Shown one piece after another: positions 16,549 to 24,809 of a stretch of DNA of 40,039 nt. Within the stretch, counting starts at the first letter, position 1, and every line of letters begins with the position of its first letter. The translations under genes were made by a program, and so were the position numbers. The notes under the pieces were generated by a model. The model did no database searches. It worked only from the letters and a program-made list of their open reading frames with translations, and was not told the DNA's origin. The DNA lies in the NCBI RefSeq assembly GCF_002786325.1, contig NZ_PGTB01000024.1:1-40039 (forward strand), given 5' to 3'. Source of the DNA: Pseudooceanicola lipolyticus (GTDB lineage: Bacteria; Pseudomonadota; Alphaproteobacteria; Rhodobacterales; Rhodobacteraceae).

Positions 16549-17508
16549 CTATGTCCACAGATCGGTCGACAGGTATTTAAGCCCGCTGTCGCAGATCAAC
16601 GCGGCGATGGTGCCGCCCTTTTCGGGCCCTTCCAGCAGGCGCAGCGCGGCGGCGACATTGGCTCCGGCCGAGAATCCGGCAAAAATGCCTTCCTCAACCG
16701 CCAGCGCGCGGGCGGTGCTGCGGGCCTCGTCCCCGGTGACTGTCAGATAACCATCGACCGGGGCCCCGGCCAGCAGCGACAGATCCGCCATGGCATAGCC
16801 GCCGCCCTGGATCGGGTGGGCGGGATCGCGGACCGGAGCACCGGACAGCGCGGCGGCGCCTTCGGGTTCCAGAACATAGCCTCTAAGCGCGGGGTTCTCC
16901 CTTTTCAGAGCCTGAATCACCCCCGCATAGCTGCCGCCCGAACCGGCGAAATCGACAAAGGCAGTCAGGCTGCCGCCGCTATCGGCCCAAAGTTCGGGGC
17001 CGGTGGTGTCGGCATGGGCGCGGGCATTGCCGGGGTGGTTGAACTGATCGGCGCGAAAGGCGCCACGCTCGGCGGTCAGGCGCTGCGCTTCGGCCTCGAC
17101 CAGGGCCAGATCGGCGCCCGAAACCTCGCCTGCGCGGCTGCCTGGCGCCTGGTCGACCAGCACCACCTCGGCCCCCAGCGCCGCCATCATCGCGGCACGC
17201 TCGGGCGAGTTGCCGCAGCTCATCACCGCGACAAAGGGATGGCCCAGCTGGCGGCAGACGATGGCCAGGCCGGTGCCCATGTTGCCCGAAGTCAATTCAA
17301 CCACCCCCTGGCCGGGGTGCAGGCTGCCGTCGGCCCGCGCCATGCGGATGATGCCCAGCGCGGCGCGATCTTTCTTGGAAAAGCCGGGGTTGAGATAGTC
17401 CAGCTTGGCCAGGATACGCCCGTTCAGCCCCCGCGCGGCGGTCATCCGGTCCAGCCAGACCGCCGGCGTGCGCCCGATCACGTCGAGAATGGAACCGGCG
17501 GCGGTCAT
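16549..17508 (-). CDS. cysteine synthase-like PLP enzyme (fourth gene of kbl operon)
   Basis: The 319-aa fold-type II PLP enzyme has the PLP lysine in [12 protein letters not shown] (Lys46, in the place of the NPxxSVKDR of CysK), the substrate loop [12 protein letters not shown] (CysK has TSGNTG) and a glycine-rich phosphate cup [11 protein letters not shown]. These changes suggest an O-acetylserine-sulfhydrylase relative with altered substrate rather than the housekeeping enzyme. Its ATG overlaps the tdh stop by 4 bp, so it is translated with the threonine-to-glycine genes. It may act on a hydroxy or acylated amino acid made there, but that is inference. Confidence 0.85.
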   Translation of the reverse strand: MTAAGSILDVIGRTPAVWLDRMTAARGLNGRILAKLDYLNPGFSKKDRAALGIIRMARADGSLHPGQGVVELTSGNMGTGLAIVCRQLGHPFVAVMSCGNSPERAAMMAALGAEVVLVDQAPGSRAGEVSGADLALVEAEAQRLTAERGAFRADQFNHPGNARAHADTTGPELWADSGGSLTAFVDFAGSGGSYAGVIQALKRENPALRGYVLEPEGAAALSGAPVRDPAHPIQGGGYAMADLSLLAGAPVDGYLTVTGDEARSTARALAVEEGIFAGFSAGANVAAALRLLEGPEKGGTIAALICDSGLKYLSTDLWT

Positions 17509-18542
17509 GTCCAGTCCAGCACCACCTTGCCGCTTTGCCCGGATTTCATCGCGGCAAAGCCCTGTTCGAATTCTGCCACCGGGAAACGGTGGGTGATCAC
17601 GCCCGAGATATCCAGCCCGTTCTGCAACATCGCGATCATCTTGTACCAGGTTTCGAATATCTCGCGGCCATAAACGCCCTTGATGGTGATCGCCTTGAAC
17701 ACGATGCGCGACCAGTCCACCGGGCTTTTGCCCGGCGGGATGCCCAGCAGGGCGATATGCCCGCCCATCACCAGCGCCTCGACCATCTGATCCAGCGCCT
17801 GCTGATTGCCGGACATTTCCAACCCGACATCAAAGCCTTCCTTCATCTTCAGATCCGACTCTACCTGGGCCAGATCCTGGGTGGTGACATTCACCGGGAT
17901 CACGTCGGCCACCCGCGCGGCAAGGTCCAGCCGCGCCTGGTTGACATCGGTGATCACCACATGGCGGGCGCCGACATGGCGGGCGACGGCGGCGGCCATG
18001 ATGCCGATCGGCCCGGCGCCGGTGACCAGCACATCCTCGCCCACCAAATCAAAGCTGAGCGCGGTATGCACCGCGTTGCCCAGCGGATCGAGTATGGCGC
18101 CGATCTCGTCCGGGATGTCGTCGGGCAGGGGTACCACGTTGAAGGCGGGCAGGCGCAGGTATTGGGCGAAGGCACCCGGCTCGTTCACGCCGATGCCGCG
18201 CGTCGCCGGATCCAGGTGAAACTTGCCGGCCCGGCTTTGCCGCGAGGTCTTGCCGATCAGATGGCCCTCGCCGGAACAACGCTGGCCCAGTTCCAGTCCC
18301 TCGACACGGCGGCCGATCTCGACGATCTCGCCGGCAAATTCATGGCCGGTGATCAGCGGCACCGGCACAGTTTTCTGCGCCCATTCATCCCAGTTCCAGA
18401 TATGGATATCGGTGCCGCAGATGCCGGTCTTGTTGATCTTGATCAGCACGTCATCGGGGCCGATCTCGGGCACTGGCGCCGATTGCAGCCAAAGGCCGGG
18501 TTCGGATTTCGCCTTGACCAGGGCCTGCATTTTGTTGGTCAT
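17505..18542 (-). CDS. tdh: L-threonine 3-dehydrogenase
   Basis: Tdh oxidises L-threonine to 2-amino-3-ketobutyrate with NAD+, which Kbl then cleaves. The 345-aa medium-chain dehydrogenase shows the catalytic zinc ligands Cys42 ([17 protein letters not shown]), His67 and Glu68 (ITGHEFAGE) and a Rossmann segment [20 protein letters not shown]. Unusually, the four cysteines that hold structural zinc in E. coli Tdh are replaced by Gly97, Ser100, Ser103 and Asp111 ([16 protein letters not shown]). It overlaps both neighbours by 4 bp in the kbl-methyltransferase-tdh-cysK-like operon. Confidence 0.95.
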   Translation of the reverse strand: MTNKMQALVKAKSEPGLWLQSAPVPEIGPDDVLIKINKTGICGTDIHIWNWDEWAQKTVPVPLITGHEFAGEIVEIGRRVEGLELGQRCSGEGHLIGKTSRQSRAGKFHLDPATRGIGVNEPGAFAQYLRLPAFNVVPLPDDIPDEIGAILDPLGNAVHTALSFDLVGEDVLVTGAGPIGIMAAAVARHVGARHVVITDVNQARLDLAARVADVIPVNVTTQDLAQVESDLKMKEGFDVGLEMSGNQQALDQMVEALVMGGHIALLGIPPGKSPVDWSRIVFKAITIKGVYGREIFETWYKMIAMLQNGLDISGVITHRFPVAEFEQGFAAMKSGQSGKVVLDWT

Positions 18543-19135
18543 CCGGTCCTCCGTTCAAAGGCGAGCCACGTGGCGGTGATGCCGGCCTCTGCCTCTTCCG
18601 CGTTGCGCGGCGGCGCCTCGGTCTGCCGCAGCAGGTCAAGCCCAGCGGCGGCGGCGCGGGTGATTTCCGCGCCGGTCTCCAGCGCCCAGACATCCCGTTG
18701 CGGTATGGCGGGGCCGTTGCGCAGGCACAGGAACAGCCGGCCTGCCGGGCCGAGCAGGTCGACAAGGCGGGCCAACGCGATGTCCCGTGCTTCGACCGAA
18801 AGGTGATGCCAGACGAGGTTCGCAAGGATAACGTCGAATGAACCCGCGACGCCGTCCAGGTCGGGGAGGCGGGCATCGACCAGGGTTGCCGTTGGGGCGC
18901 GGGTGGCGATCGCGACGCGGAACCTGGCGATGGGTTCGGCGGCAATGACCGGATGGCCGCGAGCGGCCAGCCACGCAGCGTCGCGCCCGCTGCCGGGGCC
19001 CACATCCAGGCAGGGCGCTGGGGGCGGCGGCAGCAGGTCGGCGATGGGTGCCAGCACCTGCTCGGCCGTGACCGCGTCATAGCGGGTGATCAAGGCATCG
19101 GCATGGTCGGCATAAACGTCCAGAGCCTTGCTCAT
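18539..19135 (-). CDS. class I SAM-dependent methyltransferase
   Basis: The 198-aa protein has SAM motif [19 protein letters not shown] (about 43-60), an acidic end of strand 2 (AAEPI), and motif-IV-like [13 protein letters not shown], all of the UbiE/Methyltransf type. The substrate is unknown. It is placed between kbl and tdh with 4-bp overlaps on both sides, so it is locked into threonine/glycine metabolism genetically. It could act on an intermediate or side product, or modify a protein; nothing in the sequence decides this. Confidence 0.85.
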   Translation of the reverse strand: MSKALDVYADHADALITRYDAVTAEQVLAPIADLLPPPPAPCLDVGPGSGRDAAWLAARGHPVIAAEPIARFRVAIATRAPTATLVDARLPDLDGVAGSFDVILANLVWHHLSVEARDIALARLVDLLGPAGRLFLCLRNGPAIPQRDVWALETGAEITRAAAAGLDLLRQTEAPPRNAEEAEAGITATWLAFERRTG

Positions 19136-20319
19136 TTCAACACCCCCGTGGCACGGCCTGCGGTTTCAAACGCCACCAACGCGCGGTCCAGCTCGTCCCG
19201 GGTCAGCGCCGCGTTCATCTGGGTGCGGATGCGGGCCTGGCCCCGCGGCACCACCGGGAAGAAAAAGCCCGAGACATAAACGCCCTCCTCGAACAGGCGC
19301 GCGGCCATGTCCTGCGCCAGCTGCGCCTCGCCCAGCATGACAGGAATGATCGGGTGTTCGCCGGGCAGCAGGTCAAAACCCAGCCGCGCCAGCCCGGCGC
19401 GCCAATAAGCGGCGTTGTCGAACAGTTGCGCGCGCAGCGCGTCGCCCTCTTCGACCAGGCGGATCGCCTCGATCCCGGCGGCGGCGATGGCGGGCGGCAG
19501 CGAATTGGAGAACAGATAGGGCCGGGCGCGCTGGCGCAGCAGGTCGACCACCGGCTGGGCGGCGGCGATATAGCCGCCGATGGCCCCGCCCAGCGCCTTG
19601 CCCAGGGTCCCGGTCAGGATGTCGACCGGCACGCCAGCATGGGCCGGAGTGCCGCGCCCCTGCGGCCCCATAAAGCCGGTGGCGTGGCAGTCATCCACCA
19701 TCACCAGCGCCTCGTACCAGTCGGCCAGGGCGCGGATCTCGGCCAGCTTCGCCAGGTAACCATCCATGCTGAACACGCCGTCGGTGGCGATCATGACATG
19801 CCGCGCGCCGGCGGCGCGGGCGGCCTTCAGCTGGGCCTCCAGATCCGCCATGTCGGAATTGGCATAGCGGTATCTTTTCGCCTTGCAGAGCCTGATCCCG
19901 TCGATGATCGAGGCATGGTTCAACGCATCCGAGATCACCGCGTCCTCGGGCCCCAGAAGCGGTTCGAACACGCCGCCATTGGCATCGAAACAGGCGGCAA
20001 ACAGGATCGCGTCGTCCAGGCCGAGAAACTGTGCCAGCCGCTGTTCCAGCGCGCGGTGCAGGTCCTGGGTGCCGCAGATGAAGCGCACGCTGGCCATGCC
20101 GAATCCGTGATCGTCCATCGCCCTTTTGGCCGCGGCGATCAGCGCGGGATGATCGGCAAGGCCGAGATAGTTGTTGGCGCAGAGATTGATCACGCTGCGC
20201 CCGTTCACGGTGATTTCGCCGCCCTGTGGCGAGGTGATCAGCCGTTCGCGCTTGGTCAGCCCCTCGGCGTCGATTTCGGCAAGCGTGTTAGAAACATGGT
20301 CGAGAAAGGCGGTGGACAT
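19132..20319 (-). CDS. kbl: glycine C-acetyltransferase (2-amino-3-ketobutyrate CoA ligase)
   Basis: Kbl cleaves 2-amino-3-ketobutyrate with CoA into glycine and acetyl-CoA. The 395-aa alpha-oxoamine synthase has the glycine-rich [17 protein letters not shown] segment, [11 protein letters not shown], and the PLP lysine in [15 protein letters not shown] (Lys241). The ATG at 20319 is fixed by AAAGGAGAG (20327-20335) 7 nt upstream; longer frames lack support. It is the first gene of a four-gene, fully overlapping operon, and the XRE/cupin gene lies just upstream on the same strand, separated by a terminator-like palindrome. Confidence 0.96.
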   Translation of the reverse strand: MSTAFLDHVSNTLAEIDAEGLTKRERLITSPQGGEITVNGRSVINLCANNYLGLADHPALIAAAKRAMDDHGFGMASVRFICGTQDLHRALEQRLAQFLGLDDAILFAACFDANGGVFEPLLGPEDAVISDALNHASIIDGIRLCKAKRYRYANSDMADLEAQLKAARAAGARHVMIATDGVFSMDGYLAKLAEIRALADWYEALVMVDDCHATGFMGPQGRGTPAHAGVPVDILTGTLGKALGGAIGGYIAAAQPVVDLLRQRARPYLFSNSLPPAIAAAGIEAIRLVEEGDALRAQLFDNAAYWRAGLARLGFDLLPGEHPIIPVMLGEAQLAQDMAARLFEEGVYVSGFFFPVVPRGQARIRTQMNAALTRDELDRALVAFETAGRATGVLK

Positions 20320-20364
20320 ATGGCGACTCTCCTTTGCCCAGAATTCTACCATAGCGGATGCCAG

Positions 20365-20378
20365 TCCGAAATACAGGA
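20365..20378. promoter_or_regulatory. candidate XRE operator, kbl promoter (imperfect)
   Basis: TCCG-AAATAC-AGGA matches TCCG-N6-CGGA with one mismatch, 46-59 nt upstream of the kbl start. It has the same layout as the perfect sites at 20400-20413 and 20976-20989 and is 35 bp from the first of these. Confidence 0.4.
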
Positions 20379-20393
20379 AATCCATGTTAACGG

Positions 20394-20416
20394 AAAAAAT
20401 CCGCTTAAACGGATTA
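20394..20416 (-). terminator. intrinsic terminator of the XRE/cupin gene, also a TCCG-N6-CGGA palindrome
   Basis: On the minus strand AATCCG, loop TTTAAG, CGGATT is followed by a run of T (CGGATTTTTT), which is a textbook intrinsic terminator starting at the regulator's stop codon. The same palindrome, TCCG-CTTAAA-CGGA at 20400-20413, has the form of the candidate operator, so it may serve both as transcript end and as a regulator site upstream of kbl. Confidence 0.6.
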
Positions 20417-20983
20417 GTCCGCGTATTTGACGATCAACAACGCGCGGGCGGGCCCGGAAGCAGGTGCAATCGAATGTGGCACATCGGCAGCATAGCGCGC
20501 GGTGTCGCCTTTGGCCAAAACCGCCTCGGCCGTGCCGGAATTTACCGTAAGCGTGCCCTCGATCACGGTCAGATGTTCACGGGTGCCGCGGGTATGCGGC
20601 TGGCTGACCAGGGCGCCGCCCTCGGAAAAGACCAGTTCGTAAACCTCGTGATGCTCGGCCTCTTCCGGCGGAGACAGGATGCGGATGCGGCAGCCCTGGC
20701 CGCGATTGTCGATGGTCGGCGCCTCGGCGGCACGCAGGATGTCGATGCTGTCCGGTACGTTCCCGGCATCCAGCAGGCCGGCAAAATCAATCTGCAATGC
20801 GCGGGTGAGGTTCCACAGGGTCGAAATTGTGGGGCTGCTTTCGCCGCGTTCGATCTGGCTGACCATCGAACGTGACACGCCGGAAAGATTGGCCACCGCT
20901 TCCAGCGACAGACCTTGCGCGCGCCGGGCGTCTTTCAGCCGCGCGGGCAGGCGGGTCAGGATATCACCGGCGTCTTCCGTCAT
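20414..20983 (-). CDS. XRE-family regulator with C-terminal cupin sensor
   Basis: The 189-aa protein has an N-terminal helix-turn-helix (about 15-70: [42 protein letters not shown]) and a C-terminal cupin barrel (about 105-185: [38 protein letters not shown]). This architecture is common among repressors that sense small carboxylates or amino acids. It is directly upstream of the kbl operon on the same strand and is the obvious candidate to control it. A perfect 16-bp palindrome covers its own start codon, which implies autoregulation. Confidence 0.9.
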   Translation of the reverse strand: MTEDAGDILTRLPARLKDARRAQGLSLEAVANLSGVSRSMVSQIERGESSPTISTLWNLTRALQIDFAGLLDAGNVPDSIDILRAAEAPTIDNRGQGCRIRILSPPEEAEHHEVYELVFSEGGALVSQPHTRGTREHLTVIEGTLTVNSGTAEAVLAKGDTARYAADVPHSIAPASGPARALLIVKYAD

Positions 20984-20990
20984 GACGGAA
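20975..20990. promoter_or_regulatory. perfect 16-bp palindrome over the XRE start codon
   Basis: TTCCGTCATGACGGAA reads the same on both strands and contains the ATG of the XRE/cupin gene. It carries the TCCG-N6-CGGA pattern also found in front of kbl. Repressor binding here would block transcription or elongation of the regulator gene. Confidence 0.6.
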
Positions 20991-21140
20991 CTGTGTCCGC
21001 CCGTTCCCTGTACTTGTCAATATGGGTCAGCGGGCGCCCACTGACGCCGCGTCGAAACGGCGAGCTTTTGCGGGCCGGGCTGGACTTGCCTTGCTGCGGG
21101 TGCAAAGTGATGAACAGCTTTTAAAAGGGGGAGATCACAG

Positions 21141-22316
21141 ATGACGGATGTAGTAATTCTGGACGGCGCGCGGACGGCCATCGGGACCTTCGGCGGGGCG
21201 CTGGCCAGCACCGCGCCCATCGACCTGGCCACAGTCGCGACCGAGGCAGCGTTGGAGCGGTCCGGTGTCGAGGGCGGGCAGATCGGGCATGTGGTGTTCG
21301 GCCATGTGATCAACACCGAACCGCGCGACATGTATCTCAGCCGCGTCGCCGCGATGCAGGCGGGCGTGCCGGAAAGCAGCCCGGCGATGAACGTCAACCG
21401 GCTGTGTGGCTCGGGGGCGCAGGCCATCGTCTCCGCCGTGCAGGCGCTGATGCTGGGCGATGCCGAATTTGCCCTGGCCGGCGGCGCCGAAAGCATGTCG
21501 CGCAGCCCCTATATCGTGCCGGCGGCCCGCTGGGGCCAGAAGATGGGCGACATCAAGTCGCTCGACATGATGCTGGGCGCGCTGAACTGCCCCTTCGGCA
21601 CCGGCCATATGGGGGTGACCGCCGAAAACGTGGCGACCGAGCACCAGATCACCCGCGAGGATCAGGACGCCTTTGCGCTGGTGTCGCAGCAGCGGGCGGC
21701 CGAGGCGATCAAGGCAGGCCATTTCGACCGCGAGATCGCGCCGGTCGAGGTGATGGTCAAACGCGAAAAGGTGCCGTTCAAGCTGGACGAGCACCCGAAA
21801 TCGACCAGTGCCGAGGCGCTGGCCGGTCTACGCCCCGCCTTCAAGAAAGACGGATCGGTCACCGCCGGCAATGCCAGCGGCATCAATGACGGCGCGGCGG
21901 CGCTGGTGCTGGCCAGCGCCACGGCGGCGGAAAAGGCCGGGCTGAAACCACGCGCGCGCGTGCTGGGCTATGCCCATGCCGGGGTGCGGCCCGAGGTGAT
22001 GGGCGTGGGCCCGATCCCGGCAGTGCGCAACCTGATGGAGCGCACCGGGCTGAGCGTGGCTGATTTCGACGTGATCGAATCGAACGAGGCCTTTGCCGCG
22101 CAGGCCATCGCGGTGAACCGCGAACTGGGCCTGAACACCGACCGGGTGAACCCCAATGGCGGCGCCATCGCGCTGGGCCACCCGGTAGGCGCCACCGGCG
22201 CGATCATCACCGTCAAGGCCCTGTACGAGCTGGAACGCATCGGTGGGTCCAAGGCGCTGATCACCATGTGCATCGGCGGCGGCCAGGGCATCGCGCTGGC
22301 GATCGAACGTCTCTGA
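21141..22316 (+). CDS. acetyl-CoA C-acetyltransferase (thiolase)
   Basis: The 391-aa thiolase has the nucleophile Cys89 in VNRLCGSGAQAI, the GGAESMSR loop, NEAFAAQ, the His in NGGAIALGHPVGATGA and the second catalytic Cys in CIGGGQGIA. This is a biosynthetic/BktB-like enzyme that joins or splits acyl-CoA and acetyl-CoA. AAGGGGGAG gives a strong ribosome site. It is divergent from the XRE/cupin gene. Because Kbl produces acetyl-CoA, a metabolic link is possible but not shown. Other genes of a beta-oxidation or PHB operon are absent, so it may act alone. Confidence 0.93.
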   Translation: MTDVVILDGARTAIGTFGGALASTAPIDLATVATEAALERSGVEGGQIGHVVFGHVINTEPRDMYLSRVAAMQAGVPESSPAMNVNRLCGSGAQAIVSAVQALMLGDAEFALAGGAESMSRSPYIVPAARWGQKMGDIKSLDMMLGALNCPFGTGHMGVTAENVATEHQITREDQDAFALVSQQRAAEAIKAGHFDREIAPVEVMVKREKVPFKLDEHPKSTSAEALAGLRPAFKKDGSVTAGNASGINDGAAALVLASATAAEKAGLKPRARVLGYAHAGVRPEVMGVGPIPAVRNLMERTGLSVADFDVIESNEAFAAQAIAVNRELGLNTDRVNPNGGAIALGHPVGATGAIITVKALYELERIGGSKALITMCIGGGQGIALAIERL

Positions 22317-22441
22317 CCGGATGTAGCGCGGGGCGTTGCGAAACCGCTTGCCGCGCCGCATCCCGGCCTGCGGCGAGCGGCGGGCTGGTGCCCTGTGATC
22401 GACATTTTTGACCCTCCGGGCCGGGCGTGCCGCCTGGCCCG
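22317..22441 (+). other. post-thiolase region with GC hairpins
   Basis: GCCGC (22350-22354) and CCGCA (22356-22360) pair with TGCGG (22369-22373) and GCGGC (22377-22381) in an interrupted stem downstream of the thiolase, and a further CGGGCC/GGCCCG stem follows near 22420. They may end thiolase transcription, but no proper U-tract is seen. Confidence 0.35.
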
Positions 22442-22684
22442 TCATTGCCATCGCTGAGCCGACCATCGCGATCCTGCCTTCCGGGTCGTTACGTACGGTG
22501 TTCCCCGCAGCTGGATGCTGCCGTCATCAGCGAAGGACAGGCGGGTATGCCCGGCTTGGATCACCGTGGCATATATATCGATGAGCGCCGCGCCCGTGGG
22601 TGCCGCCTCGGCCAGATTTCGGAGCAGGCGTAAAATATCGGCCCTGTCGCTGCAACCGTCATCTATTGGCCATGAGTTCTGACC
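22442..22684 (-). pseudogene. 5'-truncated gene remnant at the left edge of the island
   Basis: An 80-codon open stretch on the minus strand reads as credible protein (DRADILRLLRNLAEAAPTG, then ALIDIYATVIQAGHTRLSF and DDGSIQLRG). It has no ATG, and its only alternative start is an internal GTG. It becomes open directly after a TAA at 22685-22687, on the side facing the island. I do not recognise the family. The simplest reading is a gene whose 5' part was lost when the adjacent DNA was inserted; chance open frame in GC-rich DNA is the alternative. Confidence 0.35.
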
Positions 22685-22717
22685 TTAGCAGACATCGTCT
22701 CAAACTAAGCTTAGGCT

Positions 22718-22770
22718 TCACAGCCCGTCGCCGATGAGAGCGGGTGCCAGGCCGCACTTTAAGGCTGTGA
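22718..22770. repeat. 8-bp inverted repeat downstream of the ureohydrolase gene
   Basis: TCACAGCC (22718-22725) and GGCTGTGA (22763-22770) are perfect inverted copies 37 nt apart, at the end of the minus-strand operon. They could form a weak terminator or be a junction trace. A 10-bp palindrome CTAAGCTTAG lies close by. Confidence 0.35.
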
Positions 22771-22786
22771 TGGCAGGTGCCGGGGG

Positions 22787-23746
22787 TTAGCGCTGGCGAG
22801 TTTCGGCGATCATGGCGAGCAGCTCGGCCATCACGGTTGCTCCGAGCAGCGAGGTAATCTGACCGGGGCCGTCGTAGGTTGGCGTGATTTCGACAACGTC
22901 GCAGCCCTTGATGTCGAGGCCGCGGATTTGGCGCAGGATGGCGAGGGTTTCGCGGGCGGTGGGACCGCCGGCTTCGGGCGTTTCGACGGCGGGGGCCGCC
23001 GAGGGGTCGACGAAATCCATGTCGAAGGTCACGAATACCGGTGCACCGGCGGTACGGGCGGCGATGCGCTCTGCCACGGCGTCGATCCCCATCTCGAAGA
23101 TGGCGTCCGTGGTCACGACGTCATAGCCGAGGTCCAGCGACTGGGTGATGTCGCCGCTGCGAAAGAGCGAACCGCGCATGCCAAGCTGGATCGACTTATG
23201 CGGATCGACGATCCCCTCTTCCACAGCCCGCAAGAAGGGCGTGCCGGCCGAATACCGCTTCTCAGCGAAATAGGTGTCCCAGGTGTCGGTGTGACTGTCG
23301 AAATGGACCAGCGCCAGCGGCCCGTGCCGCCGTGCCACGGCGCGGAGCTCGGCCAGCGTCACCGAATGGTCGCCGCCAAGGCAACAGGGCACCGCACCTG
23401 CCTCGACGACGCGCGCCACGGCCTGTTCGAGCCATTCCAGAGTTTCCATCTCGTATCCCGGCACCACCGGCGCATCGCCGATGTCAGCGATCTGAAGCGC
23501 CTGGAATACGTCGATGTTGCCGCGATAGGGATTAAAGGGGCGCAGCATGATCGACGCCTGACGGATGGCGTTCGGGCCCATGCGCGCACCGGTGCGAAAC
23601 GGCGCTCCGGAATCGGAGGGCAACCCGAGGATCGCGGCATCCAGCCCCTCGGCGGTGTCGCGCACGGGAAGCCGCATAAAGCTGGGCATGCCCACAAAGC
23701 GAGGCACGGCAAGGCTGTCTTTCGGCGCCGGGGGCGTTTCGCTCAT
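22787..23746 (-). CDS. ureohydrolase (agmatinase/guanidino-acid hydrolase family)
   Basis: The enzyme is predicted to release urea from a guanidino compound with a binuclear Mn centre. All metal-binding segments are present in the 319-aa protein: GGDHS (His127), HFDSHTDTWD (Asp150, His152, Asp154) and TFDMDFVDP (Asp242, Asp244). The loop after the last motif reads SAAPAVETPEAGG, different from the GTGTPE of many agmatinases, so agmatine is not a safe substrate guess; guanidinobutyrate, guanidinopropionate, guanidine or another guanidino acid are open. It is the last gene of the ten-gene minus-strand operon, 4-bp overlapped with the DUF1989 gene. Confidence 0.88.
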   Translation of the reverse strand: MSETPPAPKDSLAVPRFVGMPSFMRLPVRDTAEGLDAAILGLPSDSGAPFRTGARMGPNAIRQASIMLRPFNPYRGNIDVFQALQIADIGDAPVVPGYEMETLEWLEQAVARVVEAGAVPCCLGGDHSVTLAELRAVARRHGPLALVHFDSHTDTWDTYFAEKRYSAGTPFLRAVEEGIVDPHKSIQLGMRGSLFRSGDITQSLDLGYDVVTTDAIFEMGIDAVAERIAARTAGAPVFVTFDMDFVDPSAAPAVETPEAGGPTARETLAILRQIRGLDIKGCDVVEITPTYDGPGQITSLLGATVMAELLAMIAETRQR

Positions 23747-24366
23747 GGCTGAACCTCGGAGAATTCGAGTTCGATCTCGCGCGGGACACAATCGGGGCCG
23801 TTGATCGGCGTGACATCCTGCGGACAGGCCGAGAGCACCAGGATGATGTCACGATCCGCGCGCAGGGTGACGTGGTCTCCCGGGCTGGCGACGGGCAGTT
23901 CGCGCAGGATTTCGCCCTCGGGGCTGACGCCGACGCGCATGAACAGGTTCAGCGAGGCCGGGGTGAAAGGCATCGACAGGCCGATCTGTGACAGAGCGTC
24001 GTGGAAATTGCCGGCGCAGCTCCGGTGCTCTGGCGGCTGGTCGAGGTCAGCATAGAGCGGACCATTGCAGGGGCAGAGCTGGGTATCGTGATGACCGGGC
24101 GAGCTGTCTTCGATCATGGTGAAGAGCGGACGACGGTCCATCCCCATGACCGCGAGGCCGGTGTCCAGATAGATCGACGAATTGACCGAGCGTGTGTGCT
24201 CCATCGAGCTGTAGTCACAGGTGCCGTGGCCGGTTTCGGCGCCATCATCGGCCAGCGCCCAGGCATCGACGGCCTGTGTGCCATAAGGGTTAATGACGCG
24301 GACGGTCTGACCCGCTTTCATGCGCCATGCGCCACCCATCCGGGCCTCCAGCGTGAGTTTGGTCAT
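23743..24366 (-). CDS. DUF1989 (urea carboxylase-associated type) protein
   Basis: The 207-aa product matches the DUF1989 family, with NPYGTQAVDAWAL, a Cys-rich middle (CDYSSMEHTRS, QLCPCNGPLY, SCAGNFHDAL) and the C-terminal GDHVTLRADRDIILVLSACPQDVTPINGP. The Cys/His sites suggest a bound metal. Two family members, the urea carboxylase-associated proteins, form carboxyguanidine deiminase in guanidine breakdown. Here only one is present, and no urea/guanidine carboxylase accompanies it. A deiminase-like role on a guanidino or amidine group is therefore plausible but unproven. It is coupled to the ureohydrolase by a 4-bp overlap. Confidence 0.85.
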   Translation of the reverse strand: MTKLTLEARMGGAWRMKAGQTVRVINPYGTQAVDAWALADDGAETGHGTCDYSSMEHTRSVNSSIYLDTGLAVMGMDRRPLFTMIEDSSPGHHDTQLCPCNGPLYADLDQPPEHRSCAGNFHDALSQIGLSMPFTPASLNLFMRVGVSPEGEILRELPVASPGDHVTLRADRDIILVLSACPQDVTPINGPDCVPREIELEFSEVQP

Positions 24367-24375
24367 GGTTTGGAC

Positions 24376-24792
24376 TCAGCTCGCATAGACAGAGGCGAAA
24401 TCGCGAAAGCCCTTGATCTCTATCGGGTTGCCCGAGGGGTCGAAGAAGAACATGGTGCGCTGCTCTCCCGATCCGCCCTCGAAGCGGACAACGGGCGGGA
24501 TGTCAAAGGCGATACCGGCCTGTTCAAGACGCTCGGCCAGCGCCTTCCAGTCGTCGAGCGGCAGCACGGCGCCTATGTGGGGCATCATCACCATGTGATC
24601 GCCGACCTTGCCGGTGCGCGTGGTCATGAACGGTTCGCCAAGGTGCAGAGAGAGCTGATGGCCGAAAAAGTCGAAATCGACCCATGTCTCGGTGCTGCGC
24701 CCTTCCTTGCAGCCCAGAACCCCGCCGTAAAAGGCACGGGCCTCGTCGAGGTCAGTGATATGGATGGCGAGATGAAAGAGGGATTGCATCAT
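24376..24792 (-). CDS. VOC-superfamily (glyoxalase/dioxygenase-fold) protein
   Basis: The 138-aa single-subunit VOC protein has paired beta-alpha-beta-beta-beta modules: FHLAIHITDLDEARAFYGGVLGC at the start and RTMFFFDPSGNPIEIKGF at the end. His8, Glu near the end of the first module and Glu in NPIEIKG are probable metal ligands. VOC enzymes isomerise, epimerise or open rings, so it could serve as an epimerase or lyase within the pathway. It lies 9 nt before the DUF1989 gene and 17 nt after the M24 gene in the same operon. Confidence 0.85.
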   Translation of the reverse strand: MMQSLFHLAIHITDLDEARAFYGGVLGCKEGRSTETWVDFDFFGHQLSLHLGEPFMTTRTGKVGDHMVMMPHIGAVLPLDDWKALAERLEQAGIAFDIPPVVRFEGGSGEQRTMFFFDPSGNPIEIKGFRDFASVYAS

Positions 24793-24809
24793 GTTCTCCG
24801 AAGTATGCG

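Noticed and set aside
22427-22633. 68-codon plus-strand frame after the thiolase
   Set aside because: It is Ser/Pro/Arg-rich without domain features; the minus-strand frame of the same stretch looks more like protein.
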